DNA from: Burkholderiales bacterium
Lineage (GTDB): Bacteria; Pseudomonadota; Gammaproteobacteria; Burkholderiales; SHXO01
Direction: 5' to 3'
Length of the DNA: 64,000 nucleotides
Assembly: GCA_020854105.1 (NCBI GenBank)
Contig: JADZGB010000009.1
Coordinates: 141,120 to 205,119 of the forward strand
Numbering within the stretch: position 1 is the first letter of the stretch; each line of letters starts with the position of its first letter. The notes under the pieces were generated by a model. The model searched no databases, was not told the DNA's origin, and saw nothing but the letters and a program-made list of their open reading frames with translations. This document shows, one piece after another, positions 1 to 10,200 of this stretch. Made by a program: the position numbers and the translations under genes.

Positions 1-2
1 AC

Positions 3-2804
3 GTGCGCGATCGCGTCTCGCGCGTCGCGGCGCTGCTGCCCGACCAGGCCGACACACCGGTGGTGAACAAGATCGAGGCCGACGCCTGGCCGATCATGTG
101 GATCGCGCTGTCGAGCGATCGGCACACGCCGATGGAGCTGACCGACTTCGCCGACCGCTACCTGACCGATCCACTCAAGGCGTTGCCGGGCGTGGCCACC
201 GTCATCATCGGCGGCGAGCGCAAGTACTCGATGCGCGTGTGGCTCGACCGCGAGCGCATGGCCGCTCAGGGCCTGACCGCGAAGGACATCGAGGACGCGC
301 TGGAGCGGCAGAACCTCGATTCGCCGGGCGGACGCATCGAGAGCGACTCGCGCGAGTTCACCGTGCTCGCCGAGACCGACCTGAAGAGCGCCGAGCAGTT
401 CAACAACATGATCATCCGCGAGGTCGGGGGCTATCCCATCCGCCTGCGCGACATCGGGCACGCCGGGCCCGGGCCTTACGAGAACCGCAAGATCGTACGC
501 ATCAACGGCAACGAGGCCTTGGGCCTGGGGGTGGTCAAGCAGTCGGTGGGCAACACCCTGGCCATCGCCGAGGCGGTGCGGGCCACCATCCCGCGTCTGC
601 AGGCGACACTGCCCGAGGGCATGCAGATGAAGGTGGCGGTGGACACCGCCCTGTTCATCGACGCGGCGATCCAGGCCGTCTACAAGGTGATGATCGAGGC
701 ACTGATCCTGGTCGTGCTGGTCATCTTCATCTTCCTGAGGAGCTGGCGCGCGACCCTGATTCCTGCCGTCACCATCCCGGTCTCGCTGATCGGCGCCTTC
801 TTCTTCCTGTACGTGATGGGCTTCTCCATCAACGTCCTGTCGCTGCTTGGCATCGTGCTGGCGGTCGGCCTGGTGGTGGACGACGCCATCGTGATGCTCG
901 AGAACATCCACCGGCACATCGAGGATGGCAAGACGCCATATCAGGCGGCGCTGGTCGGCTCGAAGGAGATCGGATTCGCCATCCTGGCGATGACGATCAC
1001 GCTGGCCGCCGTGTTCATGCCGCTGGTGTTCATGACCGGCCGTACCGGGCAGTTGTTCATCGAGTTCGCGATGACGGTGGTGGCAGCCGTGCTGGTATCG
1101 GGTTTCGTCGCGCTAACGCTCACGCCGATGATGTGCTCGAAGCTGCTCAAGCCGCGCGGCGCGCGCCACAGCCCGATCTATCAGCTCAGCGAGCGCGTGT
1201 TCGAGGGCATGAACAACGGCTACCGGTCCTTGCTGCGCGGTGCGCTGCGCGCGCGCTGGATCGTCGGAGTCCTGTTCGTGGTCGTGCTCGCGGTCACCGT
1301 GTGGCTCGGCAAGCAGCTCAAGTCCGAACTCTCTCCGGTGGAGGACCGCGGCACGTTCATGGCCTTCGCGGTGGCGCCGGAAGGCTCGACCATGCAATAC
1401 ACCGACGGCTACATGAAGCTGATCGGGAAGATGATCAACGAGGTTCCCGAGGTCGAAACGCTCTTCGAGGTCGTGGCGCCCGGCCTGGACCGTCCGAATC
1501 CGGTGAATCTCGGCATCGGTTTCGCCGTGCTCAAGCACTGGGACGAGCGCGAGCGCAGCCAGCTCGACATCACCAAGGAACTGACGCCGAAGCTGTTCGG
1601 CGGGTTGCCCGGCGTGATCTCGTTCACCGTGAACCCGCCGTCGCTAGGCCAGAACTTCCTGTCCAAGCAGATCGAGTACGTCATCTACGGCAACAGCTAC
1701 GAGCAGCTGCAGGAGTATGTCAGCAAGGTCCTGGGCCGGTTGTCGCAGTATCCCGGCATCGTGGGCCTGGATACCGACCTCAAGCTGAACAAGCCGCAGC
1801 TGCGCGTCGAGATCGACCGCGACAAGGCGGCGGCACTGGGTGTGTCGATGGAGACCATCGGACACACGCTGGAAACCCTCATGGGAGGGCGCGACGTGAC
1901 GCGCTACAAGCGCGAGGGCAAGCAGTACGACGTGGTGGTGCAGGTGGAAGACGCCAACCGCCGTCAGCCCTCGGATCTCACTGCCATCTACGTGCGGGGG
2001 GCGGGGGGCGAACTGCATCAGCTGTCCAATCTGGTGACCATCCGCGAGACCGTCGCGCCGAAGGAGCTGAACCACTTCAACAAGCTGCGTGCTGCCGTGA
2101 TCAACGGTAACGTGGGCCCCGGCTCGACCCTCGGTGAGGCGCTCGCCTACATCGACAAGGTGGTGGAGGAGGAACTGCCGAAGGCCACCGCCACCGACCT
2201 CGACGGGCAGTCGCGCGAGTTCCGCGAGAGCGGTCAGGAAGCGATGATCGTGCTGGTGCTGGCGGTCATCTTCATCTACCTGGTGCTCTCCGCCCAGTTC
2301 GAGAGCTTCGTCGGTCCGCTGGTCATCATGCTCACCGTGCCGCTCGCGTGGTGCGGCGCGCTGCTGGTGATGTGGATCAACGCCAAGCTGGGCACCGGAG
2401 GCACGCTGAACATCTACAGCCAGATCGGTCTGGTGATGCTGGTGGGCCTGATCACCAAGAACGGCATCCTGATCGTCGAGTTCGCGAACCAGCTGCGCCT
2501 GAAGGGCATGTCGAAGTTGGAAGCGGTGGTGGAGGCGTCCGTCCTGCGCCTGCGTCCGATCCTGATGACGTCCTTCGCCACCGTGCTCGGCGCACTGCCG
2601 CTTGCCACGTCGTCGGGCGCAGGGGCCGAGGCGCGCTCCGCGATCGGATGGGTCATCGTGGGCGGCATGCTTCTCGGAACCTTCCTCACGCTGTTCGTGA
2701 TTCCGACCGCCTACTCGCTGCTGGTTCGCAGGATCCACAATCCCGGCGAGGATCCCGAGTCCGAGCGGCTCGCGCATCGCCCGCTGGGCGAGCAGTTGCC
2801 ATAA
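3..2804 (+). CDS. RND-family efflux transporter inner-membrane permease (5' truncated by window edge)
   Basis: This is the proton-driven inner-membrane subunit of a tripartite RND efflux pump of the hydrophobe/amphiphile exporter type. The visible 933 residues lack roughly the first 100 of the usual 1030 or so, because the gene enters from the left edge of the window. The TM4 proton-relay signature VGLVVDDAIVMLENI, with the paired aspartates, lies near residue 287. Two similar halves are visible, each with a large periplasmic loop followed by hydrophobic clusters; the second cluster set starts near residue 750. The reading frame is open throughout and ends with TAA just before a strong hairpin. 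The adaptor and outer-membrane partners would be upstream, outside the window, so the substrate cannot be stated. Confidence 0.93.
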   Translation: MRDRVSRVAALLPDQADTPVVNKIEADAWPIMWIALSSDRHTPMELTDFADRYLTDPLKALPGVATVIIGGERKYSMRVWLDRERMAAQGLTAKDIEDALERQNLDSPGGRIESDSREFTVLAETDLKSAEQFNNMIIREVGGYPIRLRDIGHAGPGPYENRKIVRINGNEALGLGVVKQSVGNTLAIAEAVRATIPRLQATLPEGMQMKVAVDTALFIDAAIQAVYKVMIEALILVVLVIFIFLRSWRATLIPAVTIPVSLIGAFFFLYVMGFSINVLSLLGIVLAVGLVVDDAIVMLENIHRHIEDGKTPYQAALVGSKEIGFAILAMTITLAAVFMPLVFMTGRTGQLFIEFAMTVVAAVLVSGFVALTLTPMMCSKLLKPRGARHSPIYQLSERVFEGMNNGYRSLLRGALRARWIVGVLFVVVLAVTVWLGKQLKSELSPVEDRGTFMAFAVAPEGSTMQYTDGYMKLIGKMINEVPEVETLFEVVAPGLDRPNPVNLGIGFAVLKHWDERERSQLDITKELTPKLFGGLPGVISFTVNPPSLGQNFLSKQIEYVIYGNSYEQLQEYVSKVLGRLSQYPGIVGLDTDLKLNKPQLRVEIDRDKAAALGVSMETIGHTLETLMGGRDVTRYKREGKQYDVVVQVEDANRRQPSDLTAIYVRGAGGELHQLSNLVTIRETVAPKELNHFNKLRAAVINGNVGPGSTLGEALAYIDKVVEEELPKATATDLDGQSREFRESGQEAMIVLVLAVIFIYLVLSAQFESFVGPLVIMLTVPLAWCGALLVMWINAKLGTGGTLNIYSQIGLVMLVGLITKNGILIVEFANQLRLKGMSKLEAVVEASVLRLRPILMTSFATVLGALPLATSSGAGAEARSAIGWVIVGGMLLGTFLTLFVIPTAYSLLVRRIHNPGEDPESERLAHRPLGEQLP

Positions 2805-2806
2805 GG

Positions 2807-2843
2807 GCAACGGGCCTTCGCCGTTTCGGCGAAGGCCCGTTGC
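2807..2843 (+). terminator. Hairpin terminator after the RND permease gene
   Basis: A perfect 17-bp inverted repeat (2807-2823 with 2827-2843, 3-nt loop) begins two bases after the stop codon. There is no T-run, so intrinsic termination is inferred from position and stem strength only. The bases directly after it, to about 2930, contain degraded copies of the GGCGAAAGCC dispersed repeat. Confidence 0.7.
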
Positions 2844-2847
2844 GCAT

Positions 2848-2932
2848 TTCGGCGAAAGCGGCGCTATTGCTCGGCATCCCTGCGAAAGCCGTCGAGTTCG
2901 ACATCCCGGTGAAAGCCCAGATCCAGGAAGTG
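2848..2932. repeat. Degenerate dispersed GGCGAAAGCC-type repeats
   Basis: Three imperfect copies of the element whose clean form reads cgtcccggcgaaagcc appear here (ttcggcgaaagcgg, atccctgcgaaagccg, atcccggtgaaagccc), followed by atccagg. The same element recurs near 30.1, 32.6, 38.2 and 47.0 kb. The rest of the gap up to 3074 shows no gene. Confidence 0.5.
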
Positions 2933-3074
2933 ACTGTCCTTTGGTCGCGCTGGGCCCCGGCCCTGGGTTAAAGCACCCCGGGGCGTCAAAGGCATCGACG
3001 CGCCCCGCGGTCGAAGCGCAGCGTCATCGATGTGATAATCCGCGTGCATCGCACGTCGAAACCGTCATGACGGC

Positions 3075-4505
3075 ATGGAACCGAGCTGGGGCACCCTCTA
3101 CCTGATCAGCGAATGGGCAGTCCGCCTGGCCATGCTGTTCTACGTCCCCCAGCGTCGCAGCCCTGCAGCGGCGCGCGGCTGGCTACTGCTCATCTTCTTC
3201 CTTCCCTGGCCGGGGATGTTCCTGTATACGATCTTCGGCCGCGCCTACCTGCCGCGCCAGCGGCTGGAGATGCAGTTCGCCGTGTCGCGTCTGGTGCGCG
3301 AACTCCAGCCCCGTATCCTGGGCGATGCGCTGGTATCCAAGCCTTCATTGCCGCCTGCCTTCGGGCCTGCGGTGACGCTCGCGCACCGGCTCGCCGACTT
3401 CGGAATATGCCGGGGCAACCAGGTGGAGCTGCTGACAGACTATCGCGAGGGCATCGGGCGGATGCTCGCGGACATCAACGGGGCGAGGCATCACGTTCAC
3501 CTGCTCTATTACATCTTCCGCGACGACGCGACCGGCATGCGGGTGATCGAGGCACTGAAGCGGGCCACCGGACGCGGCGTCAAGTGCCGCATCCTCGCGG
3601 ACGGCTACGGCTCGTTCTTCGCGTTCCGGCGTCTTGCACCGGTCTTCCGCGCCATGGATATCGAGGCGCTGCTGGTGATGCCGCCGCGCGTCTGGGGACG
3701 CAAGGCGGTGCGCCTGGACCTGCGCAACCATCGCAAGATCGCGGTCATCGACGGGCAGATCGGCTACGTCGGCTCGCAGAATATCGTCGACCCCGACGCG
3801 AATCGGCGCCTCACCAACGAAGAGCTGGTGGCGCGTCTCACCGGCCCGGTCGTGCGGCAGCTGCAGGGCGTCTTCCTGGCAGACCGCTTCTACGAGGCGG
3901 AAAGCCTGCCCGACGATCCTCCGGAGCAGCTTCTGCCGGAGGTGGCGAGCAGCGGCGGCGTGCTGGCCCAGGTGATGCCCAGCGGGCCGGGCTATCACCA
4001 TGGCAACATCCAGCAGCTGATGGTGGCCCTCATGCATGCAGCGGCGAATCGTGTGGTGCTCACCACACCCTATTTCGTCCCGGACGAACCCTTCCTGCTT
4101 GCCATGAAGATGGCGGCCGAACGCGGCGTCGCCGTGCATCTCGTGGTGTCGCGCCACTCCAACAAGCCGATCGTGCATCTGGCTCAGGAGTCCATGTACG
4201 AGGAACTGCTGGACGCGGGCGCGCGCATCCACCTCTATCACGGCAACTTCCTGCACGCCAAGCATGCGACCATCGATGATGACGTGGCAGTCATCGGTTC
4301 GAGCAACCTCGACATCCGCTCCTTCGCCCTGAACAACGAGGTGAGCGTGCTCCTGTACGACCGCGGGGTGGTGGCGGCACTGCACGCCGTGCAGGCACGC
4401 TACTTCCAGGACTCCGAGGAAGTCGATCTCCTGCAGTGGCGCAAGCGTGGAGTCCTCGCGCGGGTGGCACAGAACACCGCCAGGCTGGCGGACACACTGT
4501 TGTGA
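3075..4505 (+). CDS. cls: Cardiolipin synthase (phospholipase D family)
   Basis: This enzyme makes cardiolipin by phosphatidyl transfer between phospholipids at the inner membrane. It has 476 residues, the usual length for bacterial ClsA-type enzymes. Two hydrophobic segments lie within the first 60 residues, and two HKD catalytic motifs follow: HRKIAVID near residue 218 and HAKHATIDD near residue 394, both of the form HxKxxxxD. Each is followed by the GS(Q/S)N segment typical of the family. An in-frame-looking ATG eight bases earlier is out of frame, so the start at 3075 stands. The gene is monocistronic; a 7-bp hairpin (4511-4517 with 4527-4533) follows the stop. Confidence 0.93.
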   Translation: MEPSWGTLYLISEWAVRLAMLFYVPQRRSPAAARGWLLLIFFLPWPGMFLYTIFGRAYLPRQRLEMQFAVSRLVRELQPRILGDALVSKPSLPPAFGPAVTLAHRLADFGICRGNQVELLTDYREGIGRMLADINGARHHVHLLYYIFRDDATGMRVIEALKRATGRGVKCRILADGYGSFFAFRRLAPVFRAMDIEALLVMPPRVWGRKAVRLDLRNHRKIAVIDGQIGYVGSQNIVDPDANRRLTNEELVARLTGPVVRQLQGVFLADRFYEAESLPDDPPEQLLPEVASSGGVLAQVMPSGPGYHHGNIQQLMVALMHAAANRVVLTTPYFVPDEPFLLAMKMAAERGVAVHLVVSRHSNKPIVHLAQESMYEELLDAGARIHLYHGNFLHAKHATIDDDVAVIGSSNLDIRSFALNNEVSVLLYDRGVVAALHAVQARYFQDSEEVDLLQWRKRGVLARVAQNTARLADTLL

Positions 4506-4625
4506 GCGCGCTCGTTCGGCGTCCCTGAACGAGACGATCAAAGACATCCGCTTTCATTCGACGACGCGGATGCCATATTGCTCGCTCAAGGGGAGTTTCC
4601 CCACCACCTCACGGGAGCAACGGAC

Positions 4626-5333
4626 ATGATCACCCCGCGACGCGCCACCGACCGCGGCCACGCCAACCACGGCTGGCTCGATAGCCATCACACCTTTTCC
4701 TTCGCCGATTACTACGATCCGCGCGAGACGGGATTCGGACCGCTGCGCGTCATCAACGAGGATCGCGTGCAGGGCGGCAAGGGATTCGGCAGCCACCCGC
4801 ACCGGGACATGGAGATCATCAGCTATGTCCTGGAGGGTGCGCTCGAGCACAAGGACAGCATCGGCACCGGCTCGGTCATCCGGCCTGGCGACGTGCAGCG
4901 CATGAGCGCCGGCACCGGTGTGCTGCACAGCGAGTACAACGCCTCGCCCGACTCGATCGTGCATTTCCTGCAGATCTGGATCCAGCCGGACCGGCGCGGG
5001 GTCGCGCCCAGCTACGAGCAGAAGCACTTCCCCGTCGAGCAGAAGCGCGGCCGGTTGCGGCTCGTGGCGTCCCCGGACGGCGCCGACGGCTCCGTCAGCA
5101 TTCACCAGGACGCGCGCGTCTATGCAACGGTGCTGGACGGTGCGGACGAGGTCGTCCACCCCCTCGCGAGCGGCCGCCGAGCCTATGTCCACGTCGCACG
5201 CGGCAGCGTGGAGGTGAATGGACAGCACCTGACTGCCGGCGATGGTGCCCGGATAGAGAGCGAGCCGGAACTGCGGCTGGGGCATGCGCAGCAGGCCGAG
5301 GTGCTGCTGTTCGACATGGTCCAGGCAGGGTGA
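4626..5333 (+). CDS. Pirin family protein (YhaK-like cupin)
   Basis: A 235-residue bicupin of the pirin family. Some members show quercetin 2,3-dioxygenase activity in vitro and others act as redox-sensing cofactors, so the role here is not fixed. The metal-binding signature FGSHPHRDMEIISYVLEG lies near residue 55 and a second conserved stretch, MSAGTGVLHSEYN, near residue 93. The start at 4626 is preferred because it begins at the conserved N-terminus (MITPRRATDRG) and has GGGAGCAA upstream; the frame opens earlier without conservation. The next gene follows after 28 bp and may be cotranscribed. Confidence 0.88.
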   Translation: MITPRRATDRGHANHGWLDSHHTFSFADYYDPRETGFGPLRVINEDRVQGGKGFGSHPHRDMEIISYVLEGALEHKDSIGTGSVIRPGDVQRMSAGTGVLHSEYNASPDSIVHFLQIWIQPDRRGVAPSYEQKHFPVEQKRGRLRLVASPDGADGSVSIHQDARVYATVLDGADEVVHPLASGRRAYVHVARGSVEVNGQHLTAGDGARIESEPELRLGHAQQAEVLLFDMVQAG

Positions 5334-5361
5334 TCATCGACGATTCCGAGGCGCGACGCAC

Positions 5362-6312
5362 ATGAGCGGATATCTTCTCGACGGGCAATGGCACACGGGC
5401 TGGTACGACACCAGCACCACCGGCGGCGAGTTCCGCCGCACCGTCACGCGCTTTCGCGGCCGCATCAGCGCGGATGGTTCGACGCCGTATCCGGCCGAGG
5501 CCGGGCGCTACCATCTGTACGTGTCGCTCGCCTGTCCCTGGGCACACCGCACGCTGATCTTCCGAGCCCTCGAGGCGCTGGAGGACATCGTGCCGGTGTC
5601 GATCGTCGAGCCGGTGATGCACGATCAGGGCTGGGAGTTCGGCGACGGGCCCGGCTGCATTCCGGACACCGTGAACGGCTTCCGCCACCTGCGCGAGCTG
5701 TACACCGCCGCCGATCCGCGCTTCAGCGGCAGGGTGACCGTGCCGGTGCTGTGGGACAGGCAGACGCGGACCATCGTCAGCAACGAGTCGGCCGAAATCA
5801 TCCGCATGTTCGGCTCGGCCTTCGACGCGTTCACATCGGTTCGTACGGACTACTACCCGGAAGCGCTGCGCCCGCGCATCGACGAGATCAATGACTTCGT
5901 CTACACGCGGGTGAACAACGGCGTGTACCGCTGCGGCTTCGCGGGATCGCAGGAAGCCTACGAGCAGGCGTTCGATGCGCTGTTCTCCGCGCTGGACCGG
6001 CTGGAGAAGATCCTGGGACGATCGCGGTATCTGGTGGGCGACCAGGTCACCGAGGCCGACTGGCGCCTGTTCACCACGCTGGTCCGCTTCGACGCGGTGT
6101 ACTACGTGCACTTCAAGTGCAACCAGCGCCGCATCGCCGAGTTCCCGAACCTGTCACGCCTGGTCCGGGAGTTGTACGCGGTCCCCGGCATCGCCGCGAC
6201 GGTGGACATGGATCACATCAAGCGGCACTACTACATGAGCCACCGGCATCTGAATCCGACGGGAATCGTGCCGAAGGGACCTCGATTGGAGTTCATGCCG
6301 GCCGACCAGTGA
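5362..6312 (+). CDS. Glutathionyl-hydroquinone reductase (Xi-class GST, YqjG/EcfG-like)
   Basis: This enzyme reduces glutathionyl-hydroquinones to hydroquinones with glutathione, in quinone detoxification. The 316-residue length matches the Xi-class glutathione transferase family. The catalytic cysteine is in LACPWAHRT (Cys58). Downstream landmarks of the family are GWEF, VPVLWD and the NESAEI stretch that binds the glutathione gamma-glutamyl group. The start at 5362 was chosen because it opens the conserved N-terminus MSGYLLDGQW; the frame is open 26 codons further upstream within the pirin gene. The gene lies just downstream of pirin, and the pair suggests oxidative or aromatic stress defence. 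Confidence 0.9.
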   Translation: MSGYLLDGQWHTGWYDTSTTGGEFRRTVTRFRGRISADGSTPYPAEAGRYHLYVSLACPWAHRTLIFRALEALEDIVPVSIVEPVMHDQGWEFGDGPGCIPDTVNGFRHLRELYTAADPRFSGRVTVPVLWDRQTRTIVSNESAEIIRMFGSAFDAFTSVRTDYYPEALRPRIDEINDFVYTRVNNGVYRCGFAGSQEAYEQAFDALFSALDRLEKILGRSRYLVGDQVTEADWRLFTTLVRFDAVYYVHFKCNQRRIAEFPNLSRLVRELYAVPGIAATVDMDHIKRHYYMSHRHLNPTGIVPKGPRLEFMPADQ

Positions 6313-6433
6313 ACCGCGATATCGTTCCAACCCCCGCCGCTCCGGCGAGAGTTCCCACCTCCGTCCCCCGGCGGAACCTGCCCCGCGAGGATTCAACCCG
6401 GGTGAACCGGAAGCCCGGTCCTTGGCCGTTCCC

Positions 6434-6466
6434 GTAGGTTATCTGTAACCCTTCTCGCGCTAGCCT
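6434..6466 (+). promoter_or_regulatory. Module promoter, locus A (GTA direct repeats plus -10)
   Basis: Heptamers GTAGGTT (6434-6440) and GTAACCC (6445-6451) are direct repeats with an 11-bp period. GCGC (6457-6460) and the -10-like hexamer TAGCCT (6461-6466) follow. The same arrangement with identical spacings is found at 60715-60683 on the minus strand and at 11321-11353. In SARP regulators, a BTAD protein class, direct heptamers with 11-bp period next to the -10 replace a -35 element. The assignment to the STAND/BTAD regulators of this window is inference. Transcription would start near 6473, about 37 nt before the first gene. Confidence 0.7.
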
Positions 6467-6509
6467 TTCTGCGACGCACCCGCGGGTGCACCAACGAGGA
6501 GAGAAGGAG

Positions 6510-7016
6510 ATGCTCGCGTCGATGAGGACATCGGGGATCGCTGCGGCCGGCCTGGCTCTGCTGGCGGCGCTATCCATGCCCGCTCTGGCACAGAAATCCG
6601 GTCACTTCCAGGGGCATGCGGTACTGCTCAACATGAAGTACTCCGACATGAAGGCGCCGGACGGCCATCCCTACAAGACCATGTTCACGGGCGAACAGGA
6701 AGGGCTGATCTTCCACAACGGCGGCGGGGCGGCGCTCGACAGGATGCTCGACCGTGCCCATTACATCGTTCAGTACGTCGGGGACGCGGGTAGCAGTTCC
6801 GGCTACTGCATGAAGACATTCACCACCAAGGACAAGCACCAGCTGCACGCGCGCTGCGACTGGAAGGCGACCGCGACCGGATCGGCCGGTATCGTGACGC
6901 TCCTGGGCGGCACCGGGCCATTCGCAGGGATCAAGGGGAAGGGCAAGTTCAATTTCGTCGCGGTGAACGAGCGGGTGAACTGGGACGACATCGAATGGGA
7001 GTGGGAACTGCCCTGA
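6510..7016 (+). CDS. Secreted AOC-barrel-like protein, paralogue A of the duplicated module
   Basis: I do not recognise a named function. The product has 168 residues with a clear signal peptide ending near residue 26 (MPALA/QK). The mature part has two cysteines (SGYCMKTF and HARCDWK), a glycine-rich turn LGGTGPFAGIKGKGKF near residue 140, and a tryptophan-rich end (WDDIEWEWELP). GGTGxFA turns are seen in allene-oxide-cyclase/dirigent-like beta barrels, so a small periplasmic or secreted barrel is a reasonable guess. A close paralogue lies at 56629-57117 (shared CLKTFTTKD-type core, LLGGTGPFAGI, NWDDIEW). The start at 6510 has GAGGAG eight bases upstream. It is the first gene after the shared promoter motif. 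Confidence 0.8.
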   Translation: MLASMRTSGIAAAGLALLAALSMPALAQKSGHFQGHAVLLNMKYSDMKAPDGHPYKTMFTGEQEGLIFHNGGGAALDRMLDRAHYIVQYVGDAGSSSGYCMKTFTTKDKHQLHARCDWKATATGSAGIVTLLGGTGPFAGIKGKGKFNFVAVNERVNWDDIEWEWELP

Positions 7017-7038
7017 CTCCCGTCGACAGGCCGGGACC

Positions 7039-7260
7039 ATGCCAGAGAGCTACATCGTTCACGTGTACCGGCGCGAGGATGACGGCAGCGTGATCGGCAT
7101 GGTCGAGCGGGCCGGCGAGGGTCGCCGCCGACCCTTTCGCAATCGCGACGAGCTGTGGTCCTTGCTCGATGCCCGTCCCGCGGCGGCCCCCGATCCGGGA
7201 GGCGGGGGCGATGACCGCGCGTCGATTCCGGACACGAACGCCCCGGCACGACTAGAATGA
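7039..7260 (+). CDS. Small uncharacterised protein of the duplicated module (copy A)
   Basis: A 73-residue protein with no recognised family. Its first 45 residues (MPESYIVHVYRRED, then VERAG and RPFRNRDELWSLL) align with the small protein at 57143-57355 (MVENFFIQIYRRGE, VERVED, QAFSTVDELWRCL). Both therefore share a short beta-strand/helix unit of the form I-x-h-YRR, then VER, then DELW. The C-terminal 28 residues are low-complexity and not shared. It lies 22 bp after the secreted-protein gene and 16 bp before the regulator, so it is almost surely in one operon with them. Conservation in a second locus is the main evidence that it is a real gene. Confidence 0.75.
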   Translation: MPESYIVHVYRREDDGSVIGMVERAGEGRRRPFRNRDELWSLLDARPAAAPDPGGGGDDRASIPDTNAPARLE

Positions 7261-7276
7261 AAGCCTCCGTCCGGGG

Positions 7277-10200
7277 GTGCGGTATATGCCGCTGCGCAGC
7301 AAGCCCGTCGCGAAGCTGAGCCGTCCTCGCTTGCATGGCGCGGCCGCACGGGAGCGCCTGTACCGCCGCCTGGACGATGCCATGACGCGCCCGGGGCTGT
7401 GCGTGGTGGGACCGCCGGGGGCGGGCAAGACCACCCTGGTCGCGAGCTGGCTCGACTCGCGCGAAGTGCCGGGTATCTGGTATCAGGTGGACAGCGGGGA
7501 CGCCGATCTGTCCACCTTCTTCTACTACCTTCAGCTTGGCGCGGAGCCGTTTCGACGACGGCGCCAGTCACCACTTCCGCTCCTGACGCCCGAGTATCGC
7601 GGCGAGCTCGAGAGCTTCGCGCGGCGGTTCTTTCGCGAGCTGTTCGCACGACTGCCCGAATCCGCCGTGGTGGTCCTCGACAACTACCAGGAAGTCGGCC
7701 CGTCGGAGCGGTTTCATCAGCTAGTGGCCGAGGCCATGTCCGAGGTGCCGCCCGGCAATCTGCTCGCGGTGATCAGCCGGCACGATCCACCGGACAGCTA
7801 CGCACGCCTGAAGGCGAATTCGGCGGTGACGATGCTCGACTGGGACGACCTGCGCCTGACCATGGAGGAGACCCGTGCGCTTTCGGGTACGCGCTCCAGC
7901 GACCCGGCGCAGCTGGAGCGCCTGCACGCCCTGTGCGGCGGGTGGGCAGCGGGCCTCACCCTGCTCCTCGAGCGCGGCAACGCCGGGCAGCTCTTGCCTC
8001 CGGACGACGTGACCCACCTCGACAACGTGTTCAGATTCTTCGCCGCGCAGATCCTCGACCAGCTGGATGGGGATATGCGGCGCTTTCTTCTGCAGACGTC
8101 CTGCCTGCCGCGCGTACCGGTCGGCATTGCGCGCGCGCTAACCGGCAACGACCGCGCTGGAACGATTCTCGACGAGCTGTACCGTCGCCATCTGTTCGTG
8201 CATCGGCGTCCGGGCGTCGAAGCCACCTACCAGTATCACGCGCTGTTCCAGACCTTCCTGTGCCGACGCGCAGCGGACGAGATGCCGGTCGCGCAGCGCC
8301 TTGTGCTCGAACGCAGGGCGGCGATGCTGCTGGAGAAGGCGGAACAGGTGGAAGACGCCTTTGCGCTCTACCGACAGGCCAGCGCGTGGGCGCAGGCAGC
8401 CTCCCTTGCCCTGCGCGAGGCGCCCGTGCTGCTCGCACAGGGCCGGGCCCGGACCGTGAAGGAGTGGATCGCCGCGCTGCCGGTGCCTGTCCGCGCGGCC
8501 GACCCGTGGTTCGACTACTGGCAGGGTCAGGCCGATCTCGCGGAGGACCAGGCATTGGCGCGTGTACTGTTCGAGCGGGCCGCGGACGGATTCCAGGTTC
8601 GCGGCGACGCGCTCGGAGTAGCGCTTTCTGTCTGCGGCGTAATCGATTCGATCTATTTCGAATGGTCCGACTTCAGTCCGATGTCGCAGTGCGTGGACCG
8701 GCTGCAGCGGCTGATCGACGGGGGTCGGCTGCCGGGCCGACCGGAAGTGGAGCTCAAGGTGCAGTCCAGCCTTCTGATAGCGATGCTCTACGGCACGCCC
8801 GGTCACCGCGCGCTGACGCACTGCGTGGAGAAGGTTGGAAGCCTCCTGTCGGCCGATCTTGATATGAATCTGCGAGTCGGCAGCGCGACGTCCCTCATGA
8901 CGTACTCCAGCCTGGCATTGGACGGGCCACGAGGAAGGGCCGTCAAATCGATCGTCCGTCCGCTCCTCGTGGACCGTCGCATCACGCCTCTCAATCAGCT
9001 GTGGTGGCTGGTCCGCAGTGCCTGGTTCGACTTTCGGATCGAGGGCCAGGACCACGATGCGCTTGCGCTGCTCGACGCGGCGGAGGCGCTCATCGAGGCG
9101 CATGACTTGTCAGGGCTGCGCTCCGCGAGAATGCTGATCGCCAGCTACAGAAATGACATTCTCATGACCCGGGGGAGCTGGCAGCAGGCGCGATCGGTTC
9201 GCCAGGCAGTCTCGCAGATCGAGAACGCTGAACGTCCCGTTCACGCCTACCTCGTCACGATAATGGAACTCAAGCGTGCGGTATCCGCCGGAGATTCACG
9301 CGAGATGAAGCGTCTCGCTCCCATCGCGCACGAAACGGCGCACCGCTCGGGAATGCCGTACGTGCAGATGCAGGCTGCACTCTTTCACGCGATCACCCGC
9401 GCCGTCGAAGGCGATCTTGCCGAAACAGGCGAGCTCTGTGATGTCGTCGCCCGAATGACGCATGGCACCTGCTTCACGTGGTTCCAGACGGAAGCGGGCT
9501 TCCTCAAGGCGGTGGCCGCGATGCGCGGCGGACAGGAGGAATTGCTGCCCGAACTCATGCCTGCCGCCTTCGGCACCGCACGCGTCAGAGGCCACACCTT
9601 TCCCGAACGCGGCTACGCCGGCTTCGTCGACCTGTGCGCCAGGGCGCTCGAAGCGGGCATCGAATCCGAGTACGTGGAGAGCGTGATCCGCCGATTCCGG
9701 CTCCCGGCGCCTGATCAGCTGGTGCCGTTCTGGCCATGGCCGATCGAGGTTCTGGCCCTGGGCGACTTCCGGATCATGCGCGACGGCGTTCCGGTCGAGT
9801 ACGGTGCACGGGCACCCGCCAAGGTCCTGGCACTGCTCAAGGCGCTGATCGCCCTCGGCGGCCAGAACGTGCCGTATGCGGCGTTGATCGATGCGCTGTG
9901 GAGCGACGAGGAGGGCGACGCAGCGAGCAACGCGCTCGGCGTGACGGTCAGCCGCCTGCGCAAGCTGCTCGGTTGCGCGGATGCGATCCTGGTCGCCGAC
10001 GAGAGGATCTCGCTCAACCTGCAACGCTGCTGGGTGGATGCGTTCGCCCTCGAGCGGCTGGTGGAGCGCTTCCCCGACAACGGCGACGACGCGGCGGCCA
10101 GACGCTTCATCGACCGGGTGCTGGCCCTGTACCGGGGCCAGTTCCTGCCCGCGGACACGGGCCAGCGCTGGAGCATGCAGATGCGCATGCGGCTGCGTGA

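Noticed and set aside
1644..2810. A 388-residue minus-strand frame inside the RND permease gene
   Set aside because: Histidine- and glutamine-rich mirror of transmembrane coding sequence without any family feature.
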